Of a stretch of DNA of 36,212 nt, positions 1-7,598 are shown piece after piece. How positions within the stretch are numbered: the stretch's first letter is position 1; each line of letters opens with the position of its first letter. A program made the position numbers and the translations under genes. Under the pieces are notes generated by a model. It saw only the letters and a program-made list of their open reading frames with translations, made no database searches and was not told where the DNA came from. The stretch comes from Bacteroidaceae bacterium (GTDB lineage Bacteria > Bacteroidota > Bacteroidia > Bacteroidales > Bacteroidaceae), in the NCBI GenBank assembly GCA_017517605.1, contig JAFWYQ010000096.1, forward strand, positions 1 to 36,212, read 5' to 3'.

Positions 1-252
1 AAAGAATCGGACCCTCAATGGCAGGTCAGATGTAGCCTTGATTATACGATGTATGTAATGAACCGGGAAGCAAAGGCGTTTTACAAAGAGCAGTTCGGCA
101 TGATTCCGGGGATGCTTACAGCTTCGCCGGAACTCTCAGGAAAAGAATGGAAAGCTTTGGGACTTGAGGATATGACGGTAGTTGTGTACGGACGTGTACC
201 TTTGATGGTTTCCGCTCATTGTATCAACTGTTTTCCATACGGGCAACCTTGA
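1..252 (+). CDS. Peptidase U32 family protein, C-terminal part, cut at both ends
   Basis: The frame is open from base 1, so the true start lies outside the window; the ATG at 49 is internal. The readable peptide contains DYTMYVMNREAKAFYKEQFG and then VVYGRVPLMVSAHC. The YGRxPLM stretch is typical of the later part of U32 'collagenase-like' proteins; characterised members include RNA hydroxylation factors such as RlhA. The family match stops at about SAHCIN (base 228). The last residues, CFPYGQP and a stop, are read from DNA that on the other strand encodes the Wzz-like protein, so the reading frame has run into foreign sequence. It is therefore a 3'-truncated gene, or one half of a contig misjoin. 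The family call is moderately secure; catalytic activity of the remnant is not expected. Confidence 0.7.
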   Translation, partial: KESDPQWQVRCSLDYTMYVMNREAKAFYKEQFGMIPGMLTASPELSGKEWKALGLEDMTVVVYGRVPLMVSAHCINCFPYGQP

Positions 253-766
253 TTTTCTGTGACAAAACATTGATACTGAAATAGGGATGACTATAATTCA
301 ACAAACCATAGATGAAATTTCCTGCCGAAGGACGCTCGTAAGCCAACAAATTCTTCACCGTCTTTTCCTCGCTACGCTTATCAATCAAAGCCTTTACCTC
401 TTGGGGAACAGATGCACTGAACTCTTTGAAATGCTCGGCCAAGATATAGTTGTTATTCTGGTTTTCATCACCATAGGTCATTACACGGGCAAACAGTCGC
501 AAAGAGACCCGCTTCAATGTTCGCTCGGTACTGATGATATGCATCAGATTGGCCATGTTGGCTGCAGAATTGGAGGATGAAGCACTTGCCCCGGTTTCGA
601 TATTATATCCAGAGATTATACCTGTGTAGATGGTTGTCTTAACAGTGTAATCCTTGCTCAAGTTGCTGGTCATCAGCCAAGCAATGATTAAAGCAATGGT
701 CGGTATAATGGCCAAATACCAACGGATACGATATAGAAAGCGAACGATAAATCTGAAATATTCCAT
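224..766 (-). CDS. Wzz-like chain-length determinant/EPS transport protein, 3'-truncated
   Basis: This 180-residue product begins with a short cytoplasmic stretch and a membrane helix at about residues 13-33 (rich in I, L, A, W), followed by an extracytoplasmic region, the layout of polysaccharide co-polymerases (Wzz/GumC type) that control export or chain length. Family members usually carry several hundred residues and a second C-terminal helix; here the protein ends at KVARMENS with a stop at 224-226, where the plus-strand U32 fragment begins. The missing C-terminal half suggests a rearrangement or assembly chimera. It is the last readable gene of the minus-strand operon that starts at 3263, 25 bp after the TolC-like gene. 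Wzz-like membership is inferred from the N-terminal layout and the neighbours. Confidence 0.65.
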   Translation of the reverse strand: MEYFRFIVRFLYRIRWYLAIIPTIALIIAWLMTSNLSKDYTVKTTIYTGIISGYNIETGASASSSNSAANMANLMHIISTERTLKRVSLRLFARVMTYGDENQNNNYILAEHFKEFSASVPQEVKALIDKRSEEKTVKNLLAYERPSAGNFIYGLLNYSHPYFSINVLSQKIKVARMENS

Positions 767-791
767 AAGATTATCTATTATTGTTATACAA

Positions 792-1592
792 TTATTCGGT
801 AGTAATGTTAGTAATGATAGGAGTATGTGTCATGATTTCCAACAACACAAGGTCTGTACTGATTTGCGCCTGAATGGATTGATAAGTTTGTACGGCATCA
901 TTTTCAAAACGGCGTACATCAGCCAAATCCTGTATGGTTGCCTGATTGTTGCGGAAACGCTGTTCTATCATCAAACTGGCACCTCGGTATGCCGCGGCAT
1001 TCTCTGAAGCGGTTTTCAAAGCAACAAGGTTATTGGTAATGCGCACATAAATAGTGGCAATCTGTTGTTTCAACTCATCAAAAGCAACCTCTTTTTGTAC
1101 AGAAGCCTTTTCTACCGCCAGACGTTGACGATTGACACGTCCGTTCAAATCCCACAGGCTTTCCAAACCGACATTGACGCTGGCTCCAACATTCCAATAA
1201 CTGCTTTCATAACCATTGGCAATAGAAAAGATTGGAGTCATGACATCGGTGGATGTACTGGTCGAACTGGTATTACCATACGAATAACTGCCATGTACAC
1301 GGAAAAAACTCAGGAATGCCATTTTTTCCTTAGAAAGAAGTTTTTGTGCCAACTGGCGTTCTTTTTCCAACAGTTCAATGGATGGGGTAGATTTGGCATT
1401 CTCGAACAATGTGCCCAAAGGGGGCAACTTTATATTGGCATAATCAACACTCTCCAAAAGGCTCGCCTCTGAACCTGCAATCTGATTTTGACTAATGTCA
1501 GTCGCAGCTAAAGAATCCATCGGTGCTTGAGCCTTTAAAACCGATACAAGCATCAGAAAAAAGCCTGCAATAGTTATCAATCTTCTGTTCAT
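792..1592 (-). CDS. TolC-like outer-membrane protein of an exopolysaccharide operon
   Basis: The product has 266 residues. A signal peptide covers about residues 1-22 (MNRRLITIAGFFLMLVSVLKA). The remainder is rich in long helices (for example residues 70-95 and 165-250, with many E, Q, K, A and L), separated by a Ser/Thr-rich segment (SYGNTSSTSTSTD) that could form beta-strands. This fits one half of an outer-membrane efflux (TolC-type) subunit; classic TolC has two such halves and about 450 residues, so this is a short or single-repeat form. Position between the Wzz-like gene and a sugar transferase suggests a role in polysaccharide export across the outer membrane. The family call is moderate; a helical periplasmic protein of another type cannot be excluded. 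Confidence 0.55.
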   Translation of the reverse strand: MNRRLITIAGFFLMLVSVLKAQAPMDSLAATDISQNQIAGSEASLLESVDYANIKLPPLGTLFENAKSTPSIELLEKERQLAQKLLSKEKMAFLSFFRVHGSYSYGNTSSTSTSTDVMTPIFSIANGYESSYWNVGASVNVGLESLWDLNGRVNRQRLAVEKASVQKEVAFDELKQQIATIYVRITNNLVALKTASENAAAYRGASLMIEQRFRNNQATIQDLADVRRFENDAVQTYQSIQAQISTDLVLLEIMTHTPIITNITTE

Positions 1593-1630
1593 TTTAAATA
1601 ATACTCTATTATATTATATCGCACAATAAA

Positions 1631-2791
1631 TTATACATTTTCCTTCTGGACGAAAGCAGTTAATGTTCTGAGAATAATCTTCATATCCAAAGCGAAAGAA
1701 TATGTTCTTCCGTATGTTATATCCAGTTGTTTGCGTTCTTCGGCTGACAATTTACCCGAATCGCCCCGTTTCTCCACTTGCCAAAGTCCTGTGAGTCCGG
1801 CAGGTGCGATAAAACGGTCGATACTTTCATCATCGGTCAAGAGTTCCGCTTCGTACAGAGGAAGAGGACGATTACCGACTACAGACATATCTCCACGCAA
1901 GATATTGAAGAGTTGGGGAAGTTCGTCGATGCTATATTTGCGAATGAATCGACCAACACGTGTGACTCTGGGGTCGTTCTCGATTTTGACAAACACATTT
2001 TTCTGCAGATTGCTCCGTTGTACACTAAGTTCTTTTTCTGAAATGATAAAATCATCAGAAATCAACATCACATCCTCCTCACCGGCCAATGTAGGGGATG
2101 AATGGAATTGTGTTTCGGCTTCTGTATCATCATCCGCATTGTATAGGTTCTGATTCTCAAATTCTTTCAAACGTTTATCCGCATCTGCATACATACTTCG
2201 GAATTTAAGAAAATCGAATATGGTATAGTTTGAACCTACACGTTTGCTTGTATACAATACAGGCCCCTTACTCTCCAACCTGATAGCTATGGCGGTTAAT
2301 AAAAATACAGGGGATAACAGAACTATAGCAATGGAAGAGAATACAATATCAAACAGACGCTTCCATAACGGAATCTGAAAACTCAAGATTTGCTCTTTAC
2401 TTCTGGGAGGGGTAAAGAGTAAATCCTTCTTTTTCCGAATAAATTCCAACTTTTGTGCAATGTCCGAAATGGAAGCATTGATTGAAAGCGTGTCGTTGAT
2501 TCCTGATGACAGGTAGGACGAACGCTCGTTATCGTCAATGGACTCTGCCATGAGAATCAAATATCCATTTGGCCGTTTCTTGCGCAAATAGGCTATGGCC
2601 GTAACATCTTCATTCAAGCTACGCTTTTCGTACAGGATGACACAACAGTCACTTCCTGTAGTGGAAGCAGCTTGCTTGCATACCCGAATTACATCTTTGT
2701 AATTGACGGCAAACAGAATCTGCGTCTCCGGCAAAAGCGAAAGCCTTTCTTTCAGTGCAAGGTTAGTTCCTAAAAAAACGACGTTTATCAT
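1631..2791 (-). CDS. Initiating sugar-phosphate transferase with N-terminal receiver-like domain
   Basis: The 386-residue protein has two parts. Residues 1-125 look like a receiver (CheY) fold but lack the N-terminal acidic pair (MINVVFLGTN) and the phospho-acceptor Asp (VILYEKRS), so phosphorylation is unlikely. Residues 141-386 are a bacterial sugar transferase (WbaP/WcaJ class): a membrane helix at about 147-170, KFRSMYADAD at 196-205, DELPQLFNILRGDMSVVGNR and a closing GLTGLWQV segment. These enzymes move a sugar-1-phosphate onto undecaprenyl phosphate at the inner membrane, the first step of polysaccharide synthesis. The common VVGPRP is VVGNRP here. It lies between the response regulator (109-bp gap) and the TolC-like gene (38 bp), all on the minus strand. 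Confidence 0.85.
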   Translation of the reverse strand: MINVVFLGTNLALKERLSLLPETQILFAVNYKDVIRVCKQAASTTGSDCCVILYEKRSLNEDVTAIAYLRKKRPNGYLILMAESIDDNERSSYLSSGINDTLSINASISDIAQKLEFIRKKKDLLFTPPRSKEQILSFQIPLWKRLFDIVFSSIAIVLLSPVFLLTAIAIRLESKGPVLYTSKRVGSNYTIFDFLKFRSMYADADKRLKEFENQNLYNADDDTEAETQFHSSPTLAGEEDVMLISDDFIISEKELSVQRSNLQKNVFVKIENDPRVTRVGRFIRKYSIDELPQLFNILRGDMSVVGNRPLPLYEAELLTDDESIDRFIAPAGLTGLWQVEKRGDSGKLSAEERKQLDITYGRTYSFALDMKIILRTLTAFVQKENV

Positions 2792-2900
2792 TCTCTGGAA
2801 AAGTATTTAACTTTTAAATTATCTTATTTACCCAATCTGTCAACACCTTGATATAATTACGTGCGTATATAGAGTGTATGAGTGAAACCCGACAATGTTT

Positions 2901-3263
2901 TTATATGATTTTCTTCACTCTCACTTTCAATTCCAATGGGTTGAAAGGCTTGACGATGTAATCCGCGGCTCCAATCTCCAACAAGCGGATGCGTTCGCTG
3001 GTAGAATCCTCGCTACTCAACATGATGACAGGGATATGTTTGAACAATTCGTTTTGCTTTAACCATTCAAGGAAGTCATCGCCACGCATCTCGGGCATAC
3101 GGATATCTGAAATAATCAAGTCGGGAGTATTGCCTTCCTGCAACCATTTCATGCCTTGCAAACCGTCTGAAAGCCAAATGCAATCATATTCGCTCATCAA
3201 ATAGATATGAAGTATCTTGGCAATAGTCTCTTTATCGTCCAGAATCAAAATCTTTTTCTTCAT
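2901..3263 (-). CDS. Stand-alone response regulator receiver protein
   Basis: The 120-residue product consists of one receiver domain and nothing else. It has the acidic pocket (D9, D10), the phospho-acceptor D53 in LIISDIRMPEMRG, a Ser at 83-84 in the switch position and the conserved K105 in VKPFNPLEL. With no output domain it must act by protein-protein contact. It is the first gene of the minus-strand exopolysaccharide operon and directly precedes the sugar transferase whose own receiver-like domain is degenerate, so a regulatory interaction between the two is plausible but inferred. No histidine kinase is present in the window. A promoter with a good -7 box lies 54 bp upstream of the ATG. 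Confidence 0.85.
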   Translation of the reverse strand: MKKKILILDDKETIAKILHIYLMSEYDCIWLSDGLQGMKWLQEGNTPDLIISDIRMPEMRGDDFLEWLKQNELFKHIPVIMLSSEDSTSERIRLLEIGAADYIVKPFNPLELKVRVKKII

Positions 3264-3316
3264 GTTGTTCTTTTTTTTTGTGGTTGGTTAATAGGTAATT
3301 ATAACACTAATTGCAG

Positions 3317-3348
3317 CAAAGGTACACGTTTTTTGTTAACTAAACCAA
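3317..3348 (-). promoter_or_regulatory. Bacteroidetes-type promoter for the exopolysaccharide operon
   Basis: On the minus strand a TACCTTTG -7 box (3324-3317) is preceded, after 20 bp, by TTGG (3348-3345), a fair match to the TTTG -33 element. It lies 54 bp upstream of the response-regulator ATG. Confidence 0.6.
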
Positions 3349-3609
3349 TTTTAACAAGACTTTTTTATGTATAAATTGTTTCCACCTGCCGTATAATTTG
3401 TTGCATATCACTATAAATGAACATCTTACAGACGCATACACTCAACAAGATTTAATCGTATTGGATAAAAACGCTTTTCATACCTTAAATAATACAAGAA
3501 GGCAGTCACACATATCGTTTTCGTTACGATATTAATCCTGTTTGGTTTTCAAAGTGTTATAATATGTAAAAATATAGCATACAAATGACGATAACTTAAA
3601 TAATTCTTT

Positions 3610-3617
3610 TATATTTG
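3610..3617 (+). promoter_or_regulatory. -7 promoter box for the Nudix regulator gene
   Basis: TATATTTG followed by C matches the TAnnTTTG(C) element of Bacteroidetes promoters and lies 22 bp before the ATG at 3640. No clear TTTG is seen at the expected -33 distance. Confidence 0.5.
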
Positions 3618-3639
3618 CGGCCATAATTTTGACACGAAA

Positions 3640-4368
3640 TTGATGAGACAAGATATCTTAAATTGTTACCGAACCGTAAATCCACATATATCAGTCGATT
3701 GTGTTCTGATTGGATTTGATGGAGAAAAACTGAGCGTCCTCTTGGTCAAGCGTCAAGGAGTGGTCGACAAGGATTTTTGTGACACCAAGTTGCCTGGAAG
3801 TCTTATTTACATAGATGAGGACCTGGACGAAGCCGCTAAAAGAGTGCTGACTGAACTGACAGGGTTGAAAGATGTAAAACTTGACCAGTTCAAGACCTTT
3901 GGAGACAAGAATCGCACCAAAAATCCCAAAGACACCTTGTGGCTGGAAAGATTGCACAGTTTGAAGACACCTGTTGACCGTATAGTGTCAGTGGCCTATT
4001 TGTCGTTACAGAAAGTTGACAAGAAAATGATTTTCCCCAACTACAAGTATGAGCCATGTTGGAAATCAGTGAAGGAAATGGGTGAGTTGGCTTTCGACCA
4101 CAAGCAAATAGTCGAAGAGGCATTGCTCTACATCCGTAATCGGGCAGAATTGAATCCTACGTTTTTGTTCTCCCTCTTGCCCAAGAAGTTCACGGCTGCT
4201 CAGCTAAGGAAACTGTTTGAGTTGGTTTTCGACAAGACATTCGATGTGCGAAACTTCCATAAGCGTATAGCGCAAATGCCCTACGTGATACCCTTGGAAG
4301 AGAAGGAGAGGGGAGTAGCCCATCGTGCCGCACGATACTACAAGTTCGACAAGAGCAAAGCAAAATGA
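3640..4368 (+). CDS. xylR: Nudix-fold transcriptional regulator of xylose genes (NrtR/XylR-like)
   Basis: The 242-residue protein has an N-terminal Nudix-fold domain (about 15-150) and a C-terminal winged-helix region (about 165-235, FTAAQLRKLFELVFDKTFDVRNFHKRI). The Nudix box is degenerate: the position of the catalytic REUxEE reads RVLTEL, so the glutamates that bind metal are missing. This fits the NrtR-type regulators, in which the Nudix fold has become a ligand sensor, and argues against hydrolase activity. In Bacteroides relatives a gene of this type sits directly before xylulokinase and xylose isomerase and is thought to control them; the order is the same here. The ligand (xylose or xylulose derivative) is inferred. 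The symbol follows function and context rather than homology to Proteobacterial XylR. Confidence 0.75.
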   Translation: MMRQDILNCYRTVNPHISVDCVLIGFDGEKLSVLLVKRQGVVDKDFCDTKLPGSLIYIDEDLDEAAKRVLTELTGLKDVKLDQFKTFGDKNRTKNPKDTLWLERLHSLKTPVDRIVSVAYLSLQKVDKKMIFPNYKYEPCWKSVKEMGELAFDHKQIVEEALLYIRNRAELNPTFLFSLLPKKFTAAQLRKLFELVFDKTFDVRNFHKRIAQMPYVIPLEEKERGVAHRAARYYKFDKSKAK

Positions 4369-4381
4369 AAGCTAAACAAAC

Positions 4382-4436
4382 CTTAACCCTAGCTTAAGCC
4401 TACCTTAACCTTGACTTAACCCTACCTTAACCGTCG
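4382..4436 (+). repeat. Five tandem 11-bp repeats upstream of xylB
   Basis: Five units of consensus CTTAACCCTAC follow one another with no spacer, starting at 4382, 4393, 4404, 4415 and 4426. The 11-bp period is close to one DNA helical turn, so the same face of each unit would be presented to a protein. The last unit overlaps an inverted repeat, CCTTAACC-GTC-GGGTAAGG (4425-4443, one mismatch). The array lies 13 bp after the regulator's stop codon and 75 bp before the xylB ATG, the expected place for an operator. It may equally be one of the short-word arrays found elsewhere in the window. Confidence 0.85.
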
Positions 4437-4510
4437 GGTAAGGATGGCCCAACATAAAGAATAGGTATAATACATTAAATATATAATAGAAACCATTAAA
4501 AACAAATTAC

Positions 4511-5986
4511 ATGTATTTAGTAGGATTTGACATAGGCAGTTCATCCGTAAAGGCAAGTCTGGTGAACGCTGAGAATGGAAAATGCGTAGCTTCGGCTTTC
4601 TATCCGAAGAGTGAAGCCCCCATTACCGCCGTACAACCCGGATGGGCAGAGCAAGACCCTGAAATGTGGTGGACGAACTTGAAGTTGGCACTTGCCGACG
4701 TAATGGCAACATCAGGTGCCAAGGCCGACGAGGTGGATGCTATCGGTATCTCATATCAGATGCACGGCCTCGTGTGTGTAGACAAGAACCAGCAGGTACT
4801 CCGTCCCTCTATCATTTGGTGTGATTCACGCGCAGTACCCTTTGGCGAACAGGCTTTCAAAGATTTAGGCGAAGAGATGTGCCTCAAGCACTTGTTGAAC
4901 TCTCCAGGCAACTTTACTGCTTCCAAACTCGCTTGGGTAAAGAAGAACGAACCCGAATTGTTCGAGCGTATCGACAAAATCATGCTCCCCGGTGACTATA
5001 TCGCCATGCGCCTTACAGGTGAAGCTTGCACCACCGTATCCGGCCTTTCAGAAGGTATGTTCTGGGATTTCCAGAAGAACGATGTGGCTGATTTCCTTTT
5101 GGATTATTACGGATTCGACCGTTCAGTTATCCCCACCATCCGTCCGACATTCAGTGAGCAAGGCCATATGACCGCACAAGCCGCTGCTGAGTTGGGATTG
5201 AAGGAAGGAACCCCCATCACTTACCGTGCAGGCGACCAACCAAACAATGCACTTTCATTGAATGTATTCAACCCAGGCGAAATTGCCTCTACAGCAGGTA
5301 CTTCAGGCGTAGTATATGGAGTAAATGGCGTAACTGATTACGATCCGCTTTCACGTGTAAACACCTTTGCACATGTCAACCACACCGCTACTGATCCGCG
5401 TACAGGTGTGCTCCTTTGCATCAATGGCACAGGTATCCTCAACTCATGGATGAAGCGCAACGTGGCTCCTGAAAACATTTCGTATGCCGACATGAACGAC
5501 CTCGCCGCACAAGCTCCTATCGGAAGTGCAGGTGTAAGCATCATGCCTTTCGGAAATGGTGCAGAGCGTATGCTTCAGAATAAGGAGGTTGGATGCTCTA
5601 TCCATGGCATCAACTTCAATATCCACAACAAGAGCCACTTGCTCCGTGCCGCTCAAGAGGGTATCGTATTCTCATTCAAGTATGGTATTGAAATCATGCA
5701 AGGCATGGGTATGAACATCAGCAAGATTCATGCCGGACATGCCAATATGTTCCTCAGCCCCATCTTCCGCAACACATTGGCCGGTGTGACAGGTGCTACC
5801 ATCGAACTCTACGACACCGACGGTTCAGTAGGTGCAGCTAAGGGAGCCGGTATGGGTGCAGGTATCTACAAGGACAACAACGAAGCCTTCGCTACATTGG
5901 AGAAACTCGAAGTTATCGAACCTGTAGAGGCTGACCGCGCCGCGTACGCCGAGGCTTACGAGCGTTGGAAGGCAAACATCAAGTAA
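4511..5986 (+). CDS. xylB: Xylulokinase
   Basis: The 491-residue protein is an FGGY-family sugar kinase of normal length. Its phosphate-binding N-terminus reads GFDIGSSSVKASLVN; GISYQMHGLVCVD and IIWCDSRA follow, typical of xylulokinases. The catalytic Asp is in YRAGDQPNNAL, and the second ATPase-domain phosphate loop is in STAGTSGVVYG. It converts D-xylulose to D-xylulose 5-phosphate with ATP in the cytoplasm, feeding the pentose phosphate pathway. It precedes xylA by 64 bp on the same strand and follows the Nudix regulator and the 11-bp repeat array. Codon use is that of a strongly expressed gene (many GGT, AAG and AAC codons). Confidence 0.95.
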   Translation: MYLVGFDIGSSSVKASLVNAENGKCVASAFYPKSEAPITAVQPGWAEQDPEMWWTNLKLALADVMATSGAKADEVDAIGISYQMHGLVCVDKNQQVLRPSIIWCDSRAVPFGEQAFKDLGEEMCLKHLLNSPGNFTASKLAWVKKNEPELFERIDKIMLPGDYIAMRLTGEACTTVSGLSEGMFWDFQKNDVADFLLDYYGFDRSVIPTIRPTFSEQGHMTAQAAAELGLKEGTPITYRAGDQPNNALSLNVFNPGEIASTAGTSGVVYGVNGVTDYDPLSRVNTFAHVNHTATDPRTGVLLCINGTGILNSWMKRNVAPENISYADMNDLAAQAPIGSAGVSIMPFGNGAERMLQNKEVGCSIHGINFNIHNKSHLLRAAQEGIVFSFKYGIEIMQGMGMNISKIHAGHANMFLSPIFRNTLAGVTGATIELYDTDGSVGAAKGAGMGAGIYKDNNEAFATLEKLEVIEPVEADRAAYAEAYERWKANIK

Positions 5987-6050
5987 CCACAATTGATAAT
6001 CATTTTATAGTTAAAAGAGTATAAACCTTTATTATTAACAAAAAAAAGTT

Positions 6051-7367
6051 ATGGAAAAGAAAATTTATTTCCCTGGAATCGAAAAGATTCAGTTTGAAGG
6101 AAAAGAGAGTAAGAACCCCATGGCCTTCCGTTACTACGATCCCGAGAAGGTTGTTATGGGTAAGAAGATGAAAGATTGGTTGAAATTCGCTATGGCTTGG
6201 TGGCACACACTCTGCGCAGAGGGTGGTGACCAGTTCGGTGGCGGAACCAAGAAGTTCCCTTGGAATACAGCTTCTGACGCTGTTCAAGCAGCTAAGGACA
6301 AGGTAGATGCAGGTTTCGAATTCATGCAGAAAATCGGTATCGAGTACTACTGCTTCCACGATGTTGACCTCGTAAGCGAAGGCGCAAGCATCGAAGAGTA
6401 TGAAGCAAACTTGAAGGAAGTGGTTGCTTACTTGAAGCAAAAGCAAGCTGAAACAGGTATCAAGCTTTTGTGGGGTACTGCCAACGTATTCGGTCACGCT
6501 CGTTATATGAACGGTGCTGCTACCAATCCTGAATTTGACGTTGTAGCTCGTGCTGCTGTTCAGATCAAGAACGCTATCGACGCAACTATCGAGTTGGGTG
6601 GTTCTAACTATGTATTCTGGGGTGGTCGCGAAGGTTACATGAGCCTTCTCAACACAGATCAGAAGCGTGAGAAAGAGCACTTGGCCAAGATGTTGACTCT
6701 TGCTCGTGACTACGCTCGTTCAAAGGGCTTCACCGGTACATTCCTCATCGAGCCGAAGCCTATGGAACCCTCTAAGCACCAGTATGACGTAGATACTGAA
6801 ACTGTTATCGGTTTCTTGAAGGCTCACGGTTTGGAGAACGACTTCAAGGTGAACATCGAGGTGAACCACGCCACTTTGGCAGGTCACACATTCGAGCACG
6901 AATTGGCAGTAGCTGTTGACAACAACATGCTTGGTTCAATTGACGCTAACCGTGGTGACTATCAGAATGGTTGGGATACTGACCAGTTCCCCATCGACAA
7001 CTACGAACTCATCCAAGCTATGATTCAGGTAATCCGCGCTGGTGGCTTCGGTAATGGTGGTACTAACTTCGACGCTAAGACTCGTCGTAACTCTACCGAT
7101 TTGGAGGACATCTTTATCGCTCACATCGCTGGTATGGATGCTATGGCTCGCGCTCTCGAAAGTGCAGCTGCATTGCTCGAAGAGTCTCCCTACAAGAAGA
7201 TGTTGGCTGACCGCTACGCTTCATTCGACGGTGGCAAGGGTAAGGAATTCGAGGAAGGCAAGCTCAACCTCGAGGACCTCGTTGCATACGCTAAGACTGT
7301 AGGCGAACCCAAGCAGGTAAGCGGCAAGCAAGAACTCTACGAAGCTATCGTGAACATGTACGCATAA
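6051..7367 (+). CDS. xylA: Xylose isomerase
   Basis: The 438-residue protein matches the longer class II xylose isomerases. Visible motifs are [10 protein letters not shown] (catalytic H103, D106), the metal-site region [31 protein letters not shown] and GSIDANRGD followed by WDTDQFPID. It interconverts D-xylose and D-xylulose in the cytoplasm with divalent metal. It follows xylB in the same operon and is closed by a strong terminator. Codon use is very biased, suggesting high expression. In related Bacteroides a xylose/H+ symporter gene commonly follows; none is present before the terminator here, so uptake must be encoded elsewhere. Confidence 0.97.
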   Translation: MEKKIYFPGIEKIQFEGKESKNPMAFRYYDPEKVVMGKKMKDWLKFAMAWWHTLCAEGGDQFGGGTKKFPWNTASDAVQAAKDKVDAGFEFMQKIGIEYYCFHDVDLVSEGASIEEYEANLKEVVAYLKQKQAETGIKLLWGTANVFGHARYMNGAATNPEFDVVARAAVQIKNAIDATIELGGSNYVFWGGREGYMSLLNTDQKREKEHLAKMLTLARDYARSKGFTGTFLIEPKPMEPSKHQYDVDTETVIGFLKAHGLENDFKVNIEVNHATLAGHTFEHELAVAVDNNMLGSIDANRGDYQNGWDTDQFPIDNYELIQAMIQVIRAGGFGNGGTNFDAKTRRNSTDLEDIFIAHIAGMDAMARALESAAALLEESPYKKMLADRYASFDGGKGKEFEEGKLNLEDLVAYAKTVGEPKQVSGKQELYEAIVNMYA

Positions 7368-7389
7368 TTTCGAGTAATTGACTAAGTCT

Positions 7390-7431
7390 GAAGAGTGAAG
7401 AATCCGAGTGGTTCTTCACTCTTTCTTTTTC
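7390..7431 (+). terminator. Rho-independent terminator of xylBA
   Basis: A perfect 12-bp inverted repeat, AAGAGTGAAGAA (7391-7402) and TTCTTCACTCTT (7412-7423), with a 9-nt loop is followed by a T-rich tract (7424-7431). The arms are made of the 7-bp word GAAGARt that forms larger arrays at 13350-13435 and 32398-32426. Confidence 0.9.
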
Positions 7432-7522
7432 TGTGGGTTACTTATATGTTTCTAATCTTTATTCCTATCCATGTTTTAACTCATTTTTTCCCATTATCTG
7501 CATACAATAGAATATTTTTTAC

Positions 7523-7530
7523 TATCTTTG
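7523..7530 (+). promoter_or_regulatory. -7 promoter box for manC
   Basis: TATCTTTG followed by C fits the Bacteroidetes -7 element. It lies 68 bp before the manC ATG and downstream of the xylA terminator. No convincing TTTG is present at 19-20 bp upstream. Confidence 0.5.
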
Positions 7531-7598
7531 CCACTTATTCACAAATTTGAATAAAAGAAGAACTCAACAGATTAGATAATCAACCATTCAAAAATAGT

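Larger units (their letters stand above)
3264..3639. other. Divergent intergenic region between EPS operon and xylR
   Basis: This 376-bp AT-rich gap holds outward-facing promoters for the genes on either side. It also holds a small palindrome, ATATCGT/ACGATAT (3512-3518 and 3526-3532, 7-nt loop), about 80 bp before the xylR promoter box, which could be an operator. No coding frame or RNA gene was recognised in it. Confidence 0.5.

Noticed and set aside
4382-4436. Telomere-like repeat
   Set aside because: The unit resembles telomeric CCCTAA only superficially; it lies inside a bacterial operon with an 11-bp period and there is no chromosome end.
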